This document shows positions 1 to 7,357 of a DNA stretch of 36,628 nucleotides, in pieces. Position 1 is the stretch's first letter, and the number at the start of each line of letters is the position of its first letter. This stretch comes from DASVSE01 sp036399715. GTDB taxonomy: Bacteria; Bacteroidota; Rhodothermia; Rhodothermales; Rubricoccaceae. A model generated the notes under the pieces. The model worked only from the letters and a program-made list of their open reading frames with translations. It ran no database searches and was not told where the DNA came from. The stretch covers positions 1 through 36,628 of the forward strand of contig DASWMO010000195.1 of NCBI GenBank assembly GCA_036399715.1, read 5' to 3'. Both the position numbers and the translations under genes were made by a program.

Positions 1-2116
1 CAGCTCGGCGTACCCGATGACGGCCGTCAGCGGCGTCCGGATCTCGTGGGACATGTTCATCAAGAGCGAGCTCTTCGCGCGGGCGACCTCCTCGGCGGCC
101 TCCCGTGCCTCCTCGGCCGCCTCCTTCGCCTCGACGAGCGCCCGCTCCGTCTCCTTCTGCGCCGAGAGGTCGATCACGGCGCCGACGATGCGCACTGCTC
201 GACCGTCGTCGCTGCGGACGATGTGTCTCCGGTTGACCACGTCGGCCTATGTCCCGTCGGACCGCTTGAAGCGGTAATCGGCCTCCCACCCCTGCTCGTC
301 TCCCCAGGCGATGCCGTGGAGCGACTCGGCAACCCATTTCCGGTCGTCCGGGTGGATGCGCTCGAGCATCCAGCCGATGGTGAACCCGCCGTCCGTAGGT
401 GCGGTCCACCCGAAGACCTCCGTAAAGGCGGCGTTCATGGCGATGGCCTCGGAGCGGAGGTCCCAGTCCCAGACCGTGTCTTTGGTTGCGTGGCTGACGA
501 GGCGGAGGCGCTCCTCGCTCTCGCGCAGCGCAGCCTCGGCGCGCTTCTCCTCGGTCACGTCGCGGAAGTAGACCGTGAGGCCGTCCTTGTAGGGGAACGC
601 TCTCACGTCATTCCACTTTCCGGAGACCGGCCCGACCTCCGTGAACTGGACCGTCACGTCGTCCCGGCGGGAGCGCTCGAACTCGGACTGGAAGGCGGTA
701 CCCCGCACCTCGGGGAGGGCGTCCCAGATGATCTGCCCGAGGAGGTCCTCTCGCCTCCGCTGCAGGACCTGCTCCGCCTCCGCGTTCACGTACGTCATCC
801 GCCAGTCGGCGTCGAGCGCGAAGAACCCGTCGTCGATGCTCTCGAGGATCTCGGTGTTCCGGTTAGACGCCTCTGCGGTCCGGCGGGACGCCTCGGCGAG
901 CGCCGCCTCGGCCGCCTTGCGCTCCGTCACGTCTCGTAGGATGGAGAGATGGAGGCTCGGGAGGATGTTCGCTGTTGCGCGGAACTCTGTTGGGACTAGC
1001 GTGCCGTCTTTGCGCTGAACCATGAAGTCGCCGCTCTGCTGGCCGGATGCCAGAAAGGCGTTCCAGCTCTCCTGAGCAAGGCTCCGCTGCACCTCGGGCG
1101 CGATGTCGTGCAGGCTCATCTGTAACAGTTCATCGTGCGCGTACCCCAGCAGCGCGGCCGCAGCGGGGTTCGCGTCGACGTACCGCTCCGGCATCGTCGG
1201 CGAGGAGAACCGCGTCGAGGGAGCCCTCGAAGATCGCCTTGAGCCGGGTCTGGTTCTGGGACAGGCTCTCCTGCGAGCCTCGCAGCTCCGTGATCGACTG
1301 GTGAGAGAGCACCGCCCCGAGCCCGCCGCCGAGCGAGGCGACGGTCATGAGGAACCACGCCCGGCCGGTCGGCCCGTGGCACGGATACTCCATCGAGAAC
1401 TCGCCGCGCTCACCGGCGAGCACGGCTGTGATTCCGGCGAGTGCCACCAGGGCCAGGTCGTCGCCGTGAGCAGCAGACCGGCGGCACACGTCGAGGTAGT
1501 CTGTCCCCACGTCGAGCCCAACCAGACCATTCGTGCCCCGTGCGGCTCCGGCGCTCTGCCACGCCGCGTTCGTGGTGGCGATGACGCCGTCGGGGCCGAG
1601 CAAGCAGATAAGCTGCGAGAGCGCGGCGAGCACGGCGCCGCTCAGCGCCTCGCTCTCGCGGCGGGCGCGGAGGGCCGCCTCATGCTCGGCGCGGTGCCGT
1701 CGCTCGCGGAGCGCGTTCTCGATCGCGGGCCCAAGCCGCTGCAGTCGGTCCTTCCAGATGTAGTCTGACGCACCCTTCTTGATGGACTCTACCGCTACGA
1801 CCTCCGAGATCGTCCCTCTCACGATGATGAACGGAACGTCAGGGCAGTGCTTGAGGACGAGCCGGAGCGCGTCGCCCGCGTCAAACCCGGGGACCGAGTG
1901 GTCTGCGAGAACGACATCGGTGCCGAGGATCAGGTTCTCCAGGAGATCCTCCCGGCCGGTGACCCGGACGACGTCGCCACCGAGCCCCTGTCGCTCGAGG
2001 TAGCGCCGGACGACTGCGCTGTCCGTTTCGCTGTCCTCGAGATGGAGAATTCGGAGGGGGCGAGGGTCGGGGAGCGGGTGACGGGGAGGTGGGGGAGTCA
2101 GGAGGACCGTGGTCAT
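1..2116 (-). pseudogene. Multi-PAS hybrid histidine kinase, frameshifted and with an in-frame amber codon; 3' end outside window
   Basis: The gene starts at ATG 2116, in a 4-base ATGA overlap with the stop of the response regulator gene. It opens with a receiver domain (LHLEDS; likely phospho-acceptor Asp in LADHSVPGF; Lys in YIWKDRL), followed by four PAS/PAC modules with linkers such as DVTERKAAEAAL and DVTEEKRAEAAL, then a coiled coil and the H-box MSHEIRTPL with its His codon at 46-48. The ATPase domain lies off the left edge. Two lesions are visible. Near 1190 the frame shifts between LLADDAG and RYVDANPAAA, consistent with one extra G. At 247-249 a TAG interrupts a PAS domain between RSDGT and ADVVNRR, where family members usually have Tyr, so a TAC/TAT to TAG change fits. 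The sequence past both lesions still looks like kinase sequence, so decay is recent or these are sequencing errors. It would be a cytoplasmic sensor kinase. Confidence 0.85.
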
Positions 2117-2610
2117 CGGGGCCGGGGTCTCGACGGGGCGTGCCGCTGGCCGGAGCCGTCGAGGGGCGGCGCGTGGTTGAGGAGGAGCCAGTAGAAGCCG
2201 AGCCGGCGGATGGCCTCGCCAAACTCGGCCGAGTTGACGGGCTTCTGGACGTAGCTGTTGGCTCCAAGCCCGTACCCCTCGATGACGTCCCGCTGCTCGC
2301 TCGACGAGGTCATGATGACAACGGGGACGAGCCGCGTCCGCTCGTTTGCCCGGATCTGGCGGAGCACGTCGAGCCCGCTCACGCGGGGCAGCTTGAGGTC
2401 CAGAAGGATGACAAGGGGAAGCACTGGCGGTGGGCCCTCGCCGGTCCCGAAGAGGAGATTGAGGGCCTGGGCTCCGTCGCGGGCAACGCGGATCTCGTTG
2501 GCGACGCCCTGCTTCTTGAACGCACGCAGCGTCAGCGAGGCGTCGCTCGGGTTGTCCTCGACGAGGAGAACGTAGGGGGCATCCTGCCCCAGCCGGTCGG
2601 TCGTGCTCAT
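2113..2610 (-). CDS. Single-domain response regulator (CheY/Rcp1-like)
   Basis: A stand-alone receiver of 165 residues starting MSTTDRLGQD. It shows the acidic pocket in LLVEDNPSD, the phospho-acceptor Asp in ILLDLKLP, the Thr/Ser switch in VIMTSSSE and the conserved Lys in VQKPV. It has no DNA-binding output domain and is Rcp1-like, a subfamily usually paired with phytochrome-type or PAS kinases. The start at 2610 is chosen because it overlaps the upstream stop as ATGA and matches where receivers begin; an upstream extension reads as non-domain sequence. Its stop overlaps the kinase ATG at 2116 as ATGA, so translation of the three genes is probably coupled and this regulator is the likely partner of the kinase. 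The C-terminus is Pro/Arg-rich. Confidence 0.9.
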   Translation of the reverse strand: MSTTDRLGQDAPYVLLVEDNPSDASLTLRAFKKQGVANEIRVARDGAQALNLLFGTGEGPPPVLPLVILLDLKLPRVSGLDVLRQIRANERTRLVPVVIMTSSSEQRDVIEGYGLGANSYVQKPVNSAEFGEAIRRLGFYWLLLNHAPPLDGSGQRHAPSRPRPR

Positions 2611-2852
2611 GGGGTGACAACTCGGACACGCGTGACCGGCCCAGTGCCCCACTGGCCATCTCCAAGCGCTGTGAGTGGATGTCCCCCCGTGTCCTCACGA
2701 GTGACTCCGAAGAGGCCGCAGAACGTGGCGTTGACCGTCCGCACGCGGAGGTCCTCGCCAAGGGCAACGAGCCCTTCCCGCCTGGTGTCGAGGATGGCGG
2801 TCGTGAGGTCTTCGACCTCCGTGACCTGGATTCGGTCGCGATCGGAGAACAT
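2607..2852 (-). pseudogene. Truncated PAS-domain fragment
   Basis: An 81-residue frame from ATG 2852 (an upstream GTG at 2918 is possible) that begins MFSDRDRIQVTEVEDLT and contains a PAS start: LVALGEDLRVRTVNATF, LFGVTREDTGG, LGDGQW. In the PAS family fused to chemotaxis-type or histidine kinases, GNGQW is followed by about 30 more conserved residues. Here the sequence runs into unrelated residues (VTRVRVVTP) and stops. The stop overlaps the response regulator start as ATGA. I infer a truncated sensor whose 5' end now acts as the leader of the regulator gene. Whether this piece still works as a small PAS protein cannot be told from sequence. Confidence 0.55.
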
Positions 2853-2949
2853 CGGAGGCCCCCAAGCAGGGCGTTGGAGAGGGAACGCGGCACAACAGTC
2901 ACAGACTGCAGTCCCCACGTCAAGTATCGCAAACGCATGTTGCGGACGT

Positions 2950-2967
2950 ATGGGTAGACCTACCCAT
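2950..2967. promoter_or_regulatory. Perfect 8-bp inverted repeat, operator-like
   Basis: ATGGGTAG-AC-CTACCCAT is a perfect dyad with a 2-bp spacer, 98 bp upstream of the ATG of the PAS fragment and at the head of the sensory cluster. The short spacer argues against a terminator and for a site bound by a dimeric regulator. The identity of the regulator is unknown. Confidence 0.45.
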
Positions 2968-3191
2968 TCTCATTCGATTCCCTCCCTACTGCTCAGGGAA
3001 TTCCTTATGCGAGAGGCCTGGGCACGCGTTCACCTGTGTGGCATTGAGGTCGCCCGGGGTCAAGCCATGCACCATGGCGAACTAGACGAGGTCATGCACC
3101 GTCCGGAGACAGAGCCTTCGATCGCACTCGCCCGCTCGGTTGCGAGGTGCTGTCGTGCTCGACGTGGAGGCCGGTGTCGGCGAGACGCTCG

Positions 3192-3287
3192 TTGGCGGAC
3201 ATCTCGCTGTGGCCGGCGGGTGTGTACGTCGTCCGGGTCGAGGCTTCAGGGCAGATGTCGCCAGCGCGGCTCGCCGTCGCTCGCTGA
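3192..3287 (+). pseudogene. Remnant of a type IX secretion C-terminal sorting domain
   Basis: The plus-strand frame ending in TGA at 3285-3287 reads LADISLWPAGVYVVRVEA followed by SGQMSPARLAVAR. This matches the end of the Por/T9SS type A sorting domain, whose hallmark is L-P-A-G-x-Y-x-V-R-x-x-x and a short basic end. Upstream, the expected earlier strand of the domain is not in the same frame, so this is the 3' stub of a lost gene. It supports Bacteroidota/Rhodothermota ancestry. The hairpin 57 bp downstream is where that gene's terminator would be expected. Confidence 0.55.
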
Positions 3288-3343
3288 GCCCTCTCCCATG
3301 CCAGTCCCGTGTTCGTTGTAGTGGAGCAACTCGGCCAAGAGAC

Positions 3344-3378
3344 TGCGGCCCGGTAGGTCCTATCCCTCCCGGGCCGCA
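3344..3378 (+). terminator. Hairpin, 10-bp perfect stem, 15-nt loop
   Basis: TGCGGCCCGG (3344-3353) pairs exactly with CCGGGCCGCA (3369-3378), followed by TTT. It sits 57 bp after the stop of the T9SS remnant and is probably its old terminator. Confidence 0.55.
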
Positions 3379-3445
3379 TTTGCGTCGTTACATCAGCCCA
3401 CGCTCAGCGAGGTCGAGTACCGGCCGTCGCGCCAGACGACGAGAA

Positions 3446-3462
3446 GGGTTTCGAGAAACCCC
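3446..3462. terminator. Short hairpin GGGTTT-CGAG-AAACCC, possible terminator
   Basis: A 6-bp stem with a CGAG loop at 3446-3462, extended imperfectly by AA/CTT and followed by TTT on the plus strand. It lies about 200 bp beyond the 3' end of the minus-strand MFS gene, so its role is uncertain. Confidence 0.3.
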
Positions 3463-3658
3463 TTTCATCCATTCGCTGCTGGCCCCGGGCACATGGTGGG
3501 GATGGGCTCAGGCCACCGAGTAGCGCCGGAGGAGGGGGGGAGGCGGCCACGAGACGGCGGGTCGTCACGTCCTCAGCGAGCTGGATGATTTTCCGGGAGC
3601 CGCCCTCTGAGGCGTACCTGGGCGTGAGGACCGGACTACACAACGCCGTGCCTGCAGG

Positions 3659-4858
3659 TCAGACCACCGCGAGTGCGCGACGTCGCTGCGTCAGCCACAC
3701 GACCAGTGCGAGGCCGATCAGCAACGCTCCGCCGAGCATCACGCCTGACCACCCGCCCCGCTCCCACAGCGCCCCCGCGAGCGCCGACCCGACCGCGCCG
3801 CCCGCGAAGTTGCAGGCCACGAACGCAGTGTTTAGCCGGCTCCGGGCATCGGGGTCGACGGCGAAGAGGCGGGTCTGGTTCAGCACGTTCAGCGCCTGAA
3901 TCGCCACGTCGATGAGTACGACGGCGACGAGCACGGCGACGATCGACGTGGCACCGAGCGCAGCGATGGCGAGCGAGGCGAGCGCGAGCAGCAGGGCCGC
4001 GCCAGTCGCGGGCACGGACCACCCGCGGTCGTGCAGCCGCCCGGCCCGCTGCGCGGCGAGGGCACCGGCGAGGCCGACGAGGCCGACGAGGCCGATCTGG
4101 GTCGCCGAGTACGAGAACGGCGGCGCGCTCAGGAGGAACGTCAGGCCCGTCCAGAACATCGTGAACACCGCGAACACGCTCGCCCCGATCACGAGGGTGA
4201 CCTGCACCGTGCGGTGCGCGCGGACCGCCGCGAAGACGGAGCCCAGCAACCGGCCGTACGGCACGGCCGCTCGGGCCGGGAGGGAGGGGAGCGCACGCCT
4301 GAGCAGGAGCGCCATGACGACGGTCACGACTGCCGCGACGGCGTATACCATGCGCCACCCGAAGGCGTCCGCGATAATCCCGCTGATCGTGCGCGACACC
4401 AGGATGCCCGTGAGCACCCCCGACACGACGGTCCCGACCACGCTCCCGCGCTGGTCCTCCCGAGCGAGGTCGCCGGCCAGCGGAACCAGGAGCTGGCCGG
4501 TGATGGTCGTCAGTCCGACGGCGGCGAGGGCGACGAGCAGGGTCGCGAAGGAGGGGGCGAGCGCGCTGGCAACGAGGGCGAGGGCCGAGCAGGTCACGAC
4601 CGCGGGGATGAGCCGGCGCCGGTTCACCGTGTCGCCTAGCGGCACGACGAGGAAGACGCCGACCGCGTACCCGATCTGGGTCACCGTGACCAGCAGGCCC
4701 GCCTCACCGGTGGTCACGCCCATCGCTTCGGCGATGTCGGCGAGCAGCGGCTGCGCCCAGTAGAGGTTGCCGACCGCTGCGCCGCCAGCCACGGCGAAGA
4801 GGAGCGTGAGCCGGCGGGACATCCCCGGGGGTACGCGATGTTCAGGCGAGGCGGTCAC
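3659..4858 (-). CDS. MFS transporter, 12-TM, drug/metabolite-efflux type
   Basis: The protein has about 12 hydrophobic segments and begins, after a short leader, MSRRLTLLFAVAGG. It carries the family signature NLYWAQPLLADIA in TM1 and a motif-A loop GDTVNRRRLIP between TM2 and TM3, typical of DHA1-like proton antiporters in the inner membrane. I prefer the GTG start at 4858 (399 aa) because it overlaps the upstream stop as GTGA, suggesting translational coupling; ATG 4822 (387 aa) is the alternative. The substrate cannot be inferred. The remnant LysR gene on the other side of the small membrane protein suggests the transporter once sat divergently from a LysR regulator, the usual layout for such efflux genes, so its control may have been lost. 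Confidence 0.85.
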   Translation of the reverse strand: MTASPEHRVPPGMSRRLTLLFAVAGGAAVGNLYWAQPLLADIAEAMGVTTGEAGLLVTVTQIGYAVGVFLVVPLGDTVNRRRLIPAVVTCSALALVASALAPSFATLLVALAAVGLTTITGQLLVPLAGDLAREDQRGSVVGTVVSGVLTGILVSRTISGIIADAFGWRMVYAVAAVVTVVMALLLRRALPSLPARAAVPYGRLLGSVFAAVRAHRTVQVTLVIGASVFAVFTMFWTGLTFLLSAPPFSYSATQIGLVGLVGLAGALAAQRAGRLHDRGWSVPATGAALLLALASLAIAALGATSIVAVLVAVVLIDVAIQALNVLNQTRLFAVDPDARSRLNTAFVACNFAGGAVGSALAGALWERGGWSGVMLGGALLIGLALVVWLTQRRRALAVV

Positions 4859-5085
4859 GTGGTGATTCTCTGCTGGTGATGAGGCGCGGCCGGGTCCGGG
4901 CGCGTCAGACGGCTGCGTCCGCAGTGACCGACGAGCGCGAGGAGCGCCACGATCCCGCACAGGACGGCTGCGAACGTCACGCTCGCGTCGTACGGGTCGG
5001 CGCGGAACGTTCGCGCCGACCCGTAGACCGCCGCTGTGACGGCCAGGATCACACCGTTCCAGATCTGGAACGAGGAGAAGGGCAT
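4855..5085 (-). CDS. Small two-TM membrane protein, unknown function
   Basis: A 76-residue protein from ATG 5085 (MPFSSFQIWNGV) with two hydrophobic segments, GVILAVTAAVYG and FAAVLCGIVALLALVG, separated by a short polar loop, and a basic C-terminus. A GTG at 5118 would add 11 residues but lies against the LysR remnant, so ATG is preferred. Its TGA overlaps the MFS GTG start, suggesting co-expression. I do not recognise a family. It may be an accessory subunit of the transporter or simply a passenger. Confidence 0.5.
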   Translation of the reverse strand: MPFSSFQIWNGVILAVTAAVYGSARTFRADPYDASVTFAAVLCGIVALLALVGHCGRSRLTRPDPAAPHHQQRITT

Positions 5086-5112
5086 GGGGCTGGCAAGGCC
5101 CGAGCTTCCCTC

Positions 5113-5274
5113 GCGCACGTCGGCCAGGTCCGCGACGACATGGCAAGTGGTGCGCTCATGGAGGTGCTGGGGGAGTTCTCGATACCGTTCGCCGGCTACT
5201 CCCTCTACTATCCTCAGCGGCGTCAGGCCTCACCAGCCCTCCGCGACCATCTGCGCCGCGCGAGGCGGAGCTAG
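5113..5274 (+). pseudogene. C-terminal remnant of a LysR-family regulator
   Basis: The plus-strand frame ending in TAG at 5272-5274 reads VGQVRDDMASGALMEVLGEF then PFAGYSLYYPQRRQASPALRDHL. This is the conserved end of the LysR effector domain: a 'dd-asG-L-vL' helix followed by 'lyyPqrr-p-lR-hl'. Only about 53 residues remain. The HTH and most of the effector domain are gone, replaced abruptly by the small membrane protein and MFS genes in the opposite orientation. It marks a deletion or recombination endpoint near 5,113. Confidence 0.7.
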
Positions 5275-5539
5275 CGCTACCGTTCGTTCATTGGCTGGGC
5301 CGTTGGCGGGCGGTGCACGAGCCTTGTCGAGAATGAAGTCTTATGTACCGCCCTCCGAACCTCGACGACGAGCGAATCATGACAGGGATGGTGAGCACCC
5401 CCTTGTCCGTTCGCCACTAGGCAGGAGCGACCGACACCACGTCGTGGGCGAGCGCCCCGCTGCAGCTTTTGTAGGCCGAGCGTTGGCCAGGGCTCAGTGC
5501 AGAGACAGTCAATGCAGCGGTGAAGCGATGGCGCCTACT
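5275..5539. other. Short gene-free stretch
   Basis: I see no supported gene here. A minus-strand frame (5417 upward) lacks a good start and overlaps the lipoprotein gene end. It could be a leftover of a further cassette, but nothing in it is recognisable. Confidence 0.4.
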
Positions 5540-5571
5540 GGCTAACCCGTTGTGGCCCAACAGAATACTGC
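5540..5571 (-). repeat. Possible degenerate attC-like site (site 5)
   Basis: Read on the minus strand, directly after the lipoprotein stop, there is GCAG (a partial match to the GCAGAAC box), then a small GTTG/CAAC hairpin, then GTTAGCC (5546-5540), the same core box type as in site 2. The spacing is much shorter than in the other sites, so this may be a deleted or chance copy. Confidence 0.3.
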
Positions 5572-5573
5572 TG

Positions 5574-5978
5574 TCAAACGTCGCGCTCGACCTCGTCACG
5601 GTTTAGTGTCACCTCGATCTCGTTCGAGGACCACTTCTCCACGTTCTGTGACCAGTAGCCGTAGCGGGGGTCGGCCAGGGGAATCCCGCCGGTCCCGTCG
5701 GTCGAGCCGAGGTTGACCTCGAGGACGACCGAGGTGAACCGGCGCTCAGTGTCGTCTAGGGCGTACTCGCCGTTGGCGTCCGTGATGTCCTGCGCCAGCG
5801 GGGACGAGAAGGCGCCGCCACCACCGACCTCGAGGGAAACGTAGATGCCAGGAATGGGCCGTCCGGTCCGTGCGTCGGTGACGGTCCCGCGTGCGGATGT
5901 CCCCTCGACATCAAAGAGGTCGCATCCGGCGAGCGGGGCGGCGAGGAGGAAAGCGAGGACGAGGAGCGGGCGGTTCAT
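5574..5978 (-). CDS. Lipoprotein with carboxypeptidase-regulatory-like domain (cassette gene)
   Basis: A 134-residue protein with a lipoprotein signal: MNRPLLVLAFLLAAPLAGC, lipobox LAGC, so Cys19 would be lipidated. The mature part starts DLFDVEGTSARGTVTDARTG and continues IPGIYVSLE, ITDANGEYALDD: the CarboxypepD_reg beta-sandwich pattern (G-x-V-x-D-x-x-T-G-x-P-I-x-x-V, then T-D-x-x-G-x-Y). Such single domains are common periplasm- or surface-facing lipoproteins in Bacteroidota. The ATG at 5978 is 11 bases after the end of attC-like site 1, as expected for a compact cassette. The start is chosen by the signal peptide. Its specific function is unknown. Confidence 0.8.
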   Translation of the reverse strand: MNRPLLVLAFLLAAPLAGCDLFDVEGTSARGTVTDARTGRPIPGIYVSLEVGGGGAFSSPLAQDITDANGEYALDDTERRFTSVVLEVNLGSTDGTGGIPLADPRYGYWSQNVEKWSSNEIEVTLNRDEVERDV

Positions 5979-5988
5979 CAGCAGTGCA

Positions 5989-6082
5989 GCAGAACGAATG
6001 GCCGCTCGCCGGCGGCACGGGCTCGAAAGTAGGAATTCGGCAAGATGCCCGCTGTGCCGTCCGGCGCAGCGGCGGGTTCTGC
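5989..6082 (-). repeat. attC-like imperfect inverted repeat (site 1)
   Basis: On the minus strand the site starts GCAGAAC (6082-6076) and ends GTTCTGC (5995-5989), exact complements. Inside, CCGCTGCGCCGG near the start pairs with CCGGCGAGCGG near the end, leaving one unpaired base, and GGCACAGCGGGC pairs with GCCCGTGCC. A 94-bp quasi-palindrome with complementary 7-bp end boxes and an extrahelical base on the first arm is the architecture of integron attC sites. It begins 15 bases after the stop of the 6098-6529 gene and ends 10 bases before the next ATG. Confidence 0.6.
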
Positions 6083-6097
6083 GGCGCAGCGGGACGG

Positions 6098-6529
6098 CTA
6101 CGGACGGGCGACCCGGACCAGAACAGCCCCGTACCCTTGGACGGGGCACGACTCGGCCACCGGTCCATCGACGTAAACTTCCACCGTGTCTCCAGTGCTG
6201 AGGGCGGATCGGTCGAGTCGCCGAAGTAAGCCAGACGTGTCGCGTTGCAGGTAGCGGGTCCTCGCGTCCACCGTGGCCACAATTCCGCATGGTTCCTGCG
6301 AGCCCGACCCTGCGCGCACGAGCAGACTCGAGGCCGTCGCGTGATGGGTGATGGCTTCAACGGTCCCCCGCACATATGGCTGCCCCGCGACGACCTCCGC
6401 TGGAGGCCCGGAGCCGGCGGACTGCAGGGGCGGCTCTGGGATGTCCCGCGGGGGAGGGGTCGAGCTGAGGCCGCGATCACACGCGCAGCATCCCAGCACC
6501 AGGACGACGAACAAGCGTACCACGCGCAT
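6098..6529 (-). CDS. DUF3221-like lipoprotein (cassette gene)
   Basis: A 143-residue protein with a lipoprotein signal MRVVRLFVVLVLGCC (Cys14 or Cys15 lipidated). After a Pro-rich linker, a small beta-barrel-like domain reads YVRGTVEAITHH, LLVRAGSG, IVATVDARTRYL, LSTGDTVEVYVDGPVAESCP and ends VLVRVARP. The stretch 'G-D-V-V-G-P-aeS-PvQ' closely follows the DUF3221/YobA family, usually secreted or lipid-anchored proteins of unknown function. The ATG lies 26 bases after the end of attC-like site 2, and the TAG is 15 bases before site 1, so the gene fills its cassette. Family assignment is by pattern only. Confidence 0.75.
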   Translation of the reverse strand: MRVVRLFVVLVLGCCACDRGLSSTPPPRDIPEPPLQSAGSGPPAEVVAGQPYVRGTVEAITHHATASSLLVRAGSGSQEPCGIVATVDARTRYLQRDTSGLLRRLDRSALSTGDTVEVYVDGPVAESCPVQGYGAVLVRVARP

Positions 6530-6555
6530 CAGGTATCGTTCGGATGATGGACGCC

Positions 6556-6612
6556 GCAGAACAAATGGCGGCTCACCGGCGCGGGAGCGTCCGGTGCAGC
6601 CGCAGGTTAGCC
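6556..6612 (-). repeat. attC-like imperfect inverted repeat (site 2)
   Basis: On the minus strand the site starts GGCTAAC (6612-6606) and ends GTTCTGC (6562-6556). Arms TGCGGCTGCACCGG and CCGGTGAGCCGCCA pair with an unpaired base in the first arm. It shares ATGGC-GCTCACCGGCG (plus strand) with site 3 and nearly with site 1, but has a short central loop (57 bp in total). The stop codon TAA of the preceding gene (6609-6607) lies inside the first box, a feature seen in integron cassettes. Confidence 0.6.
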
Positions 6613-7083
6613 AGCTTCGCCGCCCGAGAGCGTCGGCTTCGCGTAGTGGGCAACTCGCTCCATGACTTCCTGCCGGGCCACACCGTCGGCCCCGACGAAG
6701 AGGACGAGGTACCGGGAGAAGTCGTGGTCGTCGAAATTCGTGAGGGTCACGAAGAAGAACGCCACTGCGTCCGGGGTATCCCCCTTGTGTGCCGTCGTCA
6801 TGACGAGGCGCTCTTCGGGCAGCGCGAAGTCAGGATCGCTGTCGATGAACGCGAGATCAACGGCCGTCTCCCACGCCTAGCACTCGGTGCCTCCGCAGAC
6901 GGCGTAGCGGCAGCCGCTCCCGACGATCCGTCGGGCCACGTCGGCCTTGAAGTCCTCCGGCGTCTTCTCGCCCGCCCAGATCATGCAGGGATAGGGGTCC
7001 GCCTCGACCGGGAGCGCGAACTCGCCCGGTCTCGCTACTACCAGCGAGTAGAACTCGCGCCCGTCGACTTGGAGGTCTGGCAC
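6607..7083 (-). pseudogene. DUF7684-like gene with in-frame amber codon (cassette gene)
   Basis: From GTG 7083, about 20 bases after the likely end of attC-like site 4, the frame reads VPDLQVDGREFYSLVVA, then VARRIVGSGCRYAVCGGTEC, a TAG at 6879-6877, then AWETAVDLAFIDSDPDF, ERLVMTTAHKGDT, VAFFFVT and stops at 6609-6607. Both halves are in one frame (158 codons in all) and together follow the DUF7684 pattern: GCRY, GT-C-W, VD, then VMTT-H. In that family the position of the TAG is commonly Ser or a similar residue, so a TCG-to-TAG change would explain it. DUF7684 proteins of unknown function occur in integron arrays, from memory. The family name is from pattern recall and should be confirmed. 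Confidence 0.6.
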
Positions 7084-7102
7084 AAACGGTTCGGGAGAAG
7101 CG

Positions 7103-7193
7103 GGCTTGTATATAGCGGCTGGCCGTCTCGGCGGCCATTTCGAGCTCGGGGAAGGCCGAGGCTGGCTGAGGCCGCTGAGCCTGTTTGTTAGAT
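7103..7193 (-). repeat. attC-like imperfect inverted repeat (site 4)
   Basis: On the minus strand the site begins ATCTAAC (7193-7187), an exact match to the classical RYYYAAC box, followed by AAACAGGCTCAGCGGC. The arm CTCAGCGGCCTCAGCCAGCC pairs imperfectly with GCCGAGACGGCCAGCCGCT. The closing box is degenerate: ACAAGCC where GTTAGCC would complement site 2. Its core sequence differs from sites 1-3, as expected for cassettes of independent origin. Confidence 0.5.
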
Positions 7194-7199
7194 CGGCCC

Positions 7200-7357
7200 C
7201 CCGCCCTCGTCGCCGACGCCGCAAAGTATCCGGAGCGCCCCTCGGACCGGGATCGGTCCGGAGACAGCTCGCATGACAAGCTCGGCGGGCGATGGTTGGG
7301 CGGGCGTCCGCGCCCGGGTCGGGGAGCCGAGCGCTCGCGATACAAAGCCCGACGGCC
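7200..7357 (+). ncRNA. Candidate IS110 bridge RNA region
   Basis: The non-coding left end of the element has stable stems: CGGACC (7243-7248)/GGTCCG (7255-7260) with a 6-nt loop, and GCTCGGC (7280-7286)/GCCGAGC (7326-7332) enclosing GGGCG (7298-7302)/CGCCC (7311-7315). IS110 elements encode a structured RNA here that guides target and donor choice. The assignment is by position and folding only. Confidence 0.35.

Larger units (their letters stand above)
2968..3658. other. Gene-poor stretch with remnants
   Basis: About 690 bp with no credible intact gene on either strand. It contains the tail of a T9SS-type protein (3192-3287), a strong hairpin (3344-3378) and a weaker hairpin (3446-3462). 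Open frames here are Arg/Pro-rich and show no recognisable domain. Confidence 0.6.

Noticed and set aside
3140..3523. Plus-strand frame of 127 codons
   Set aside because: Arg/Pro/Gly-rich, no domain and no start signal; it overlaps the T9SS stub in a different frame.
3404..3643. Minus-strand 79-codon frame downstream of the MFS gene
   Set aside because: Low-complexity Pro/Arg composition and no similarity that I can recognise.
5417..5599. Minus-strand 60-codon frame after the lipoprotein gene
   Set aside because: Overlaps the lipoprotein 3' end and has no start codon after the possible site 5.
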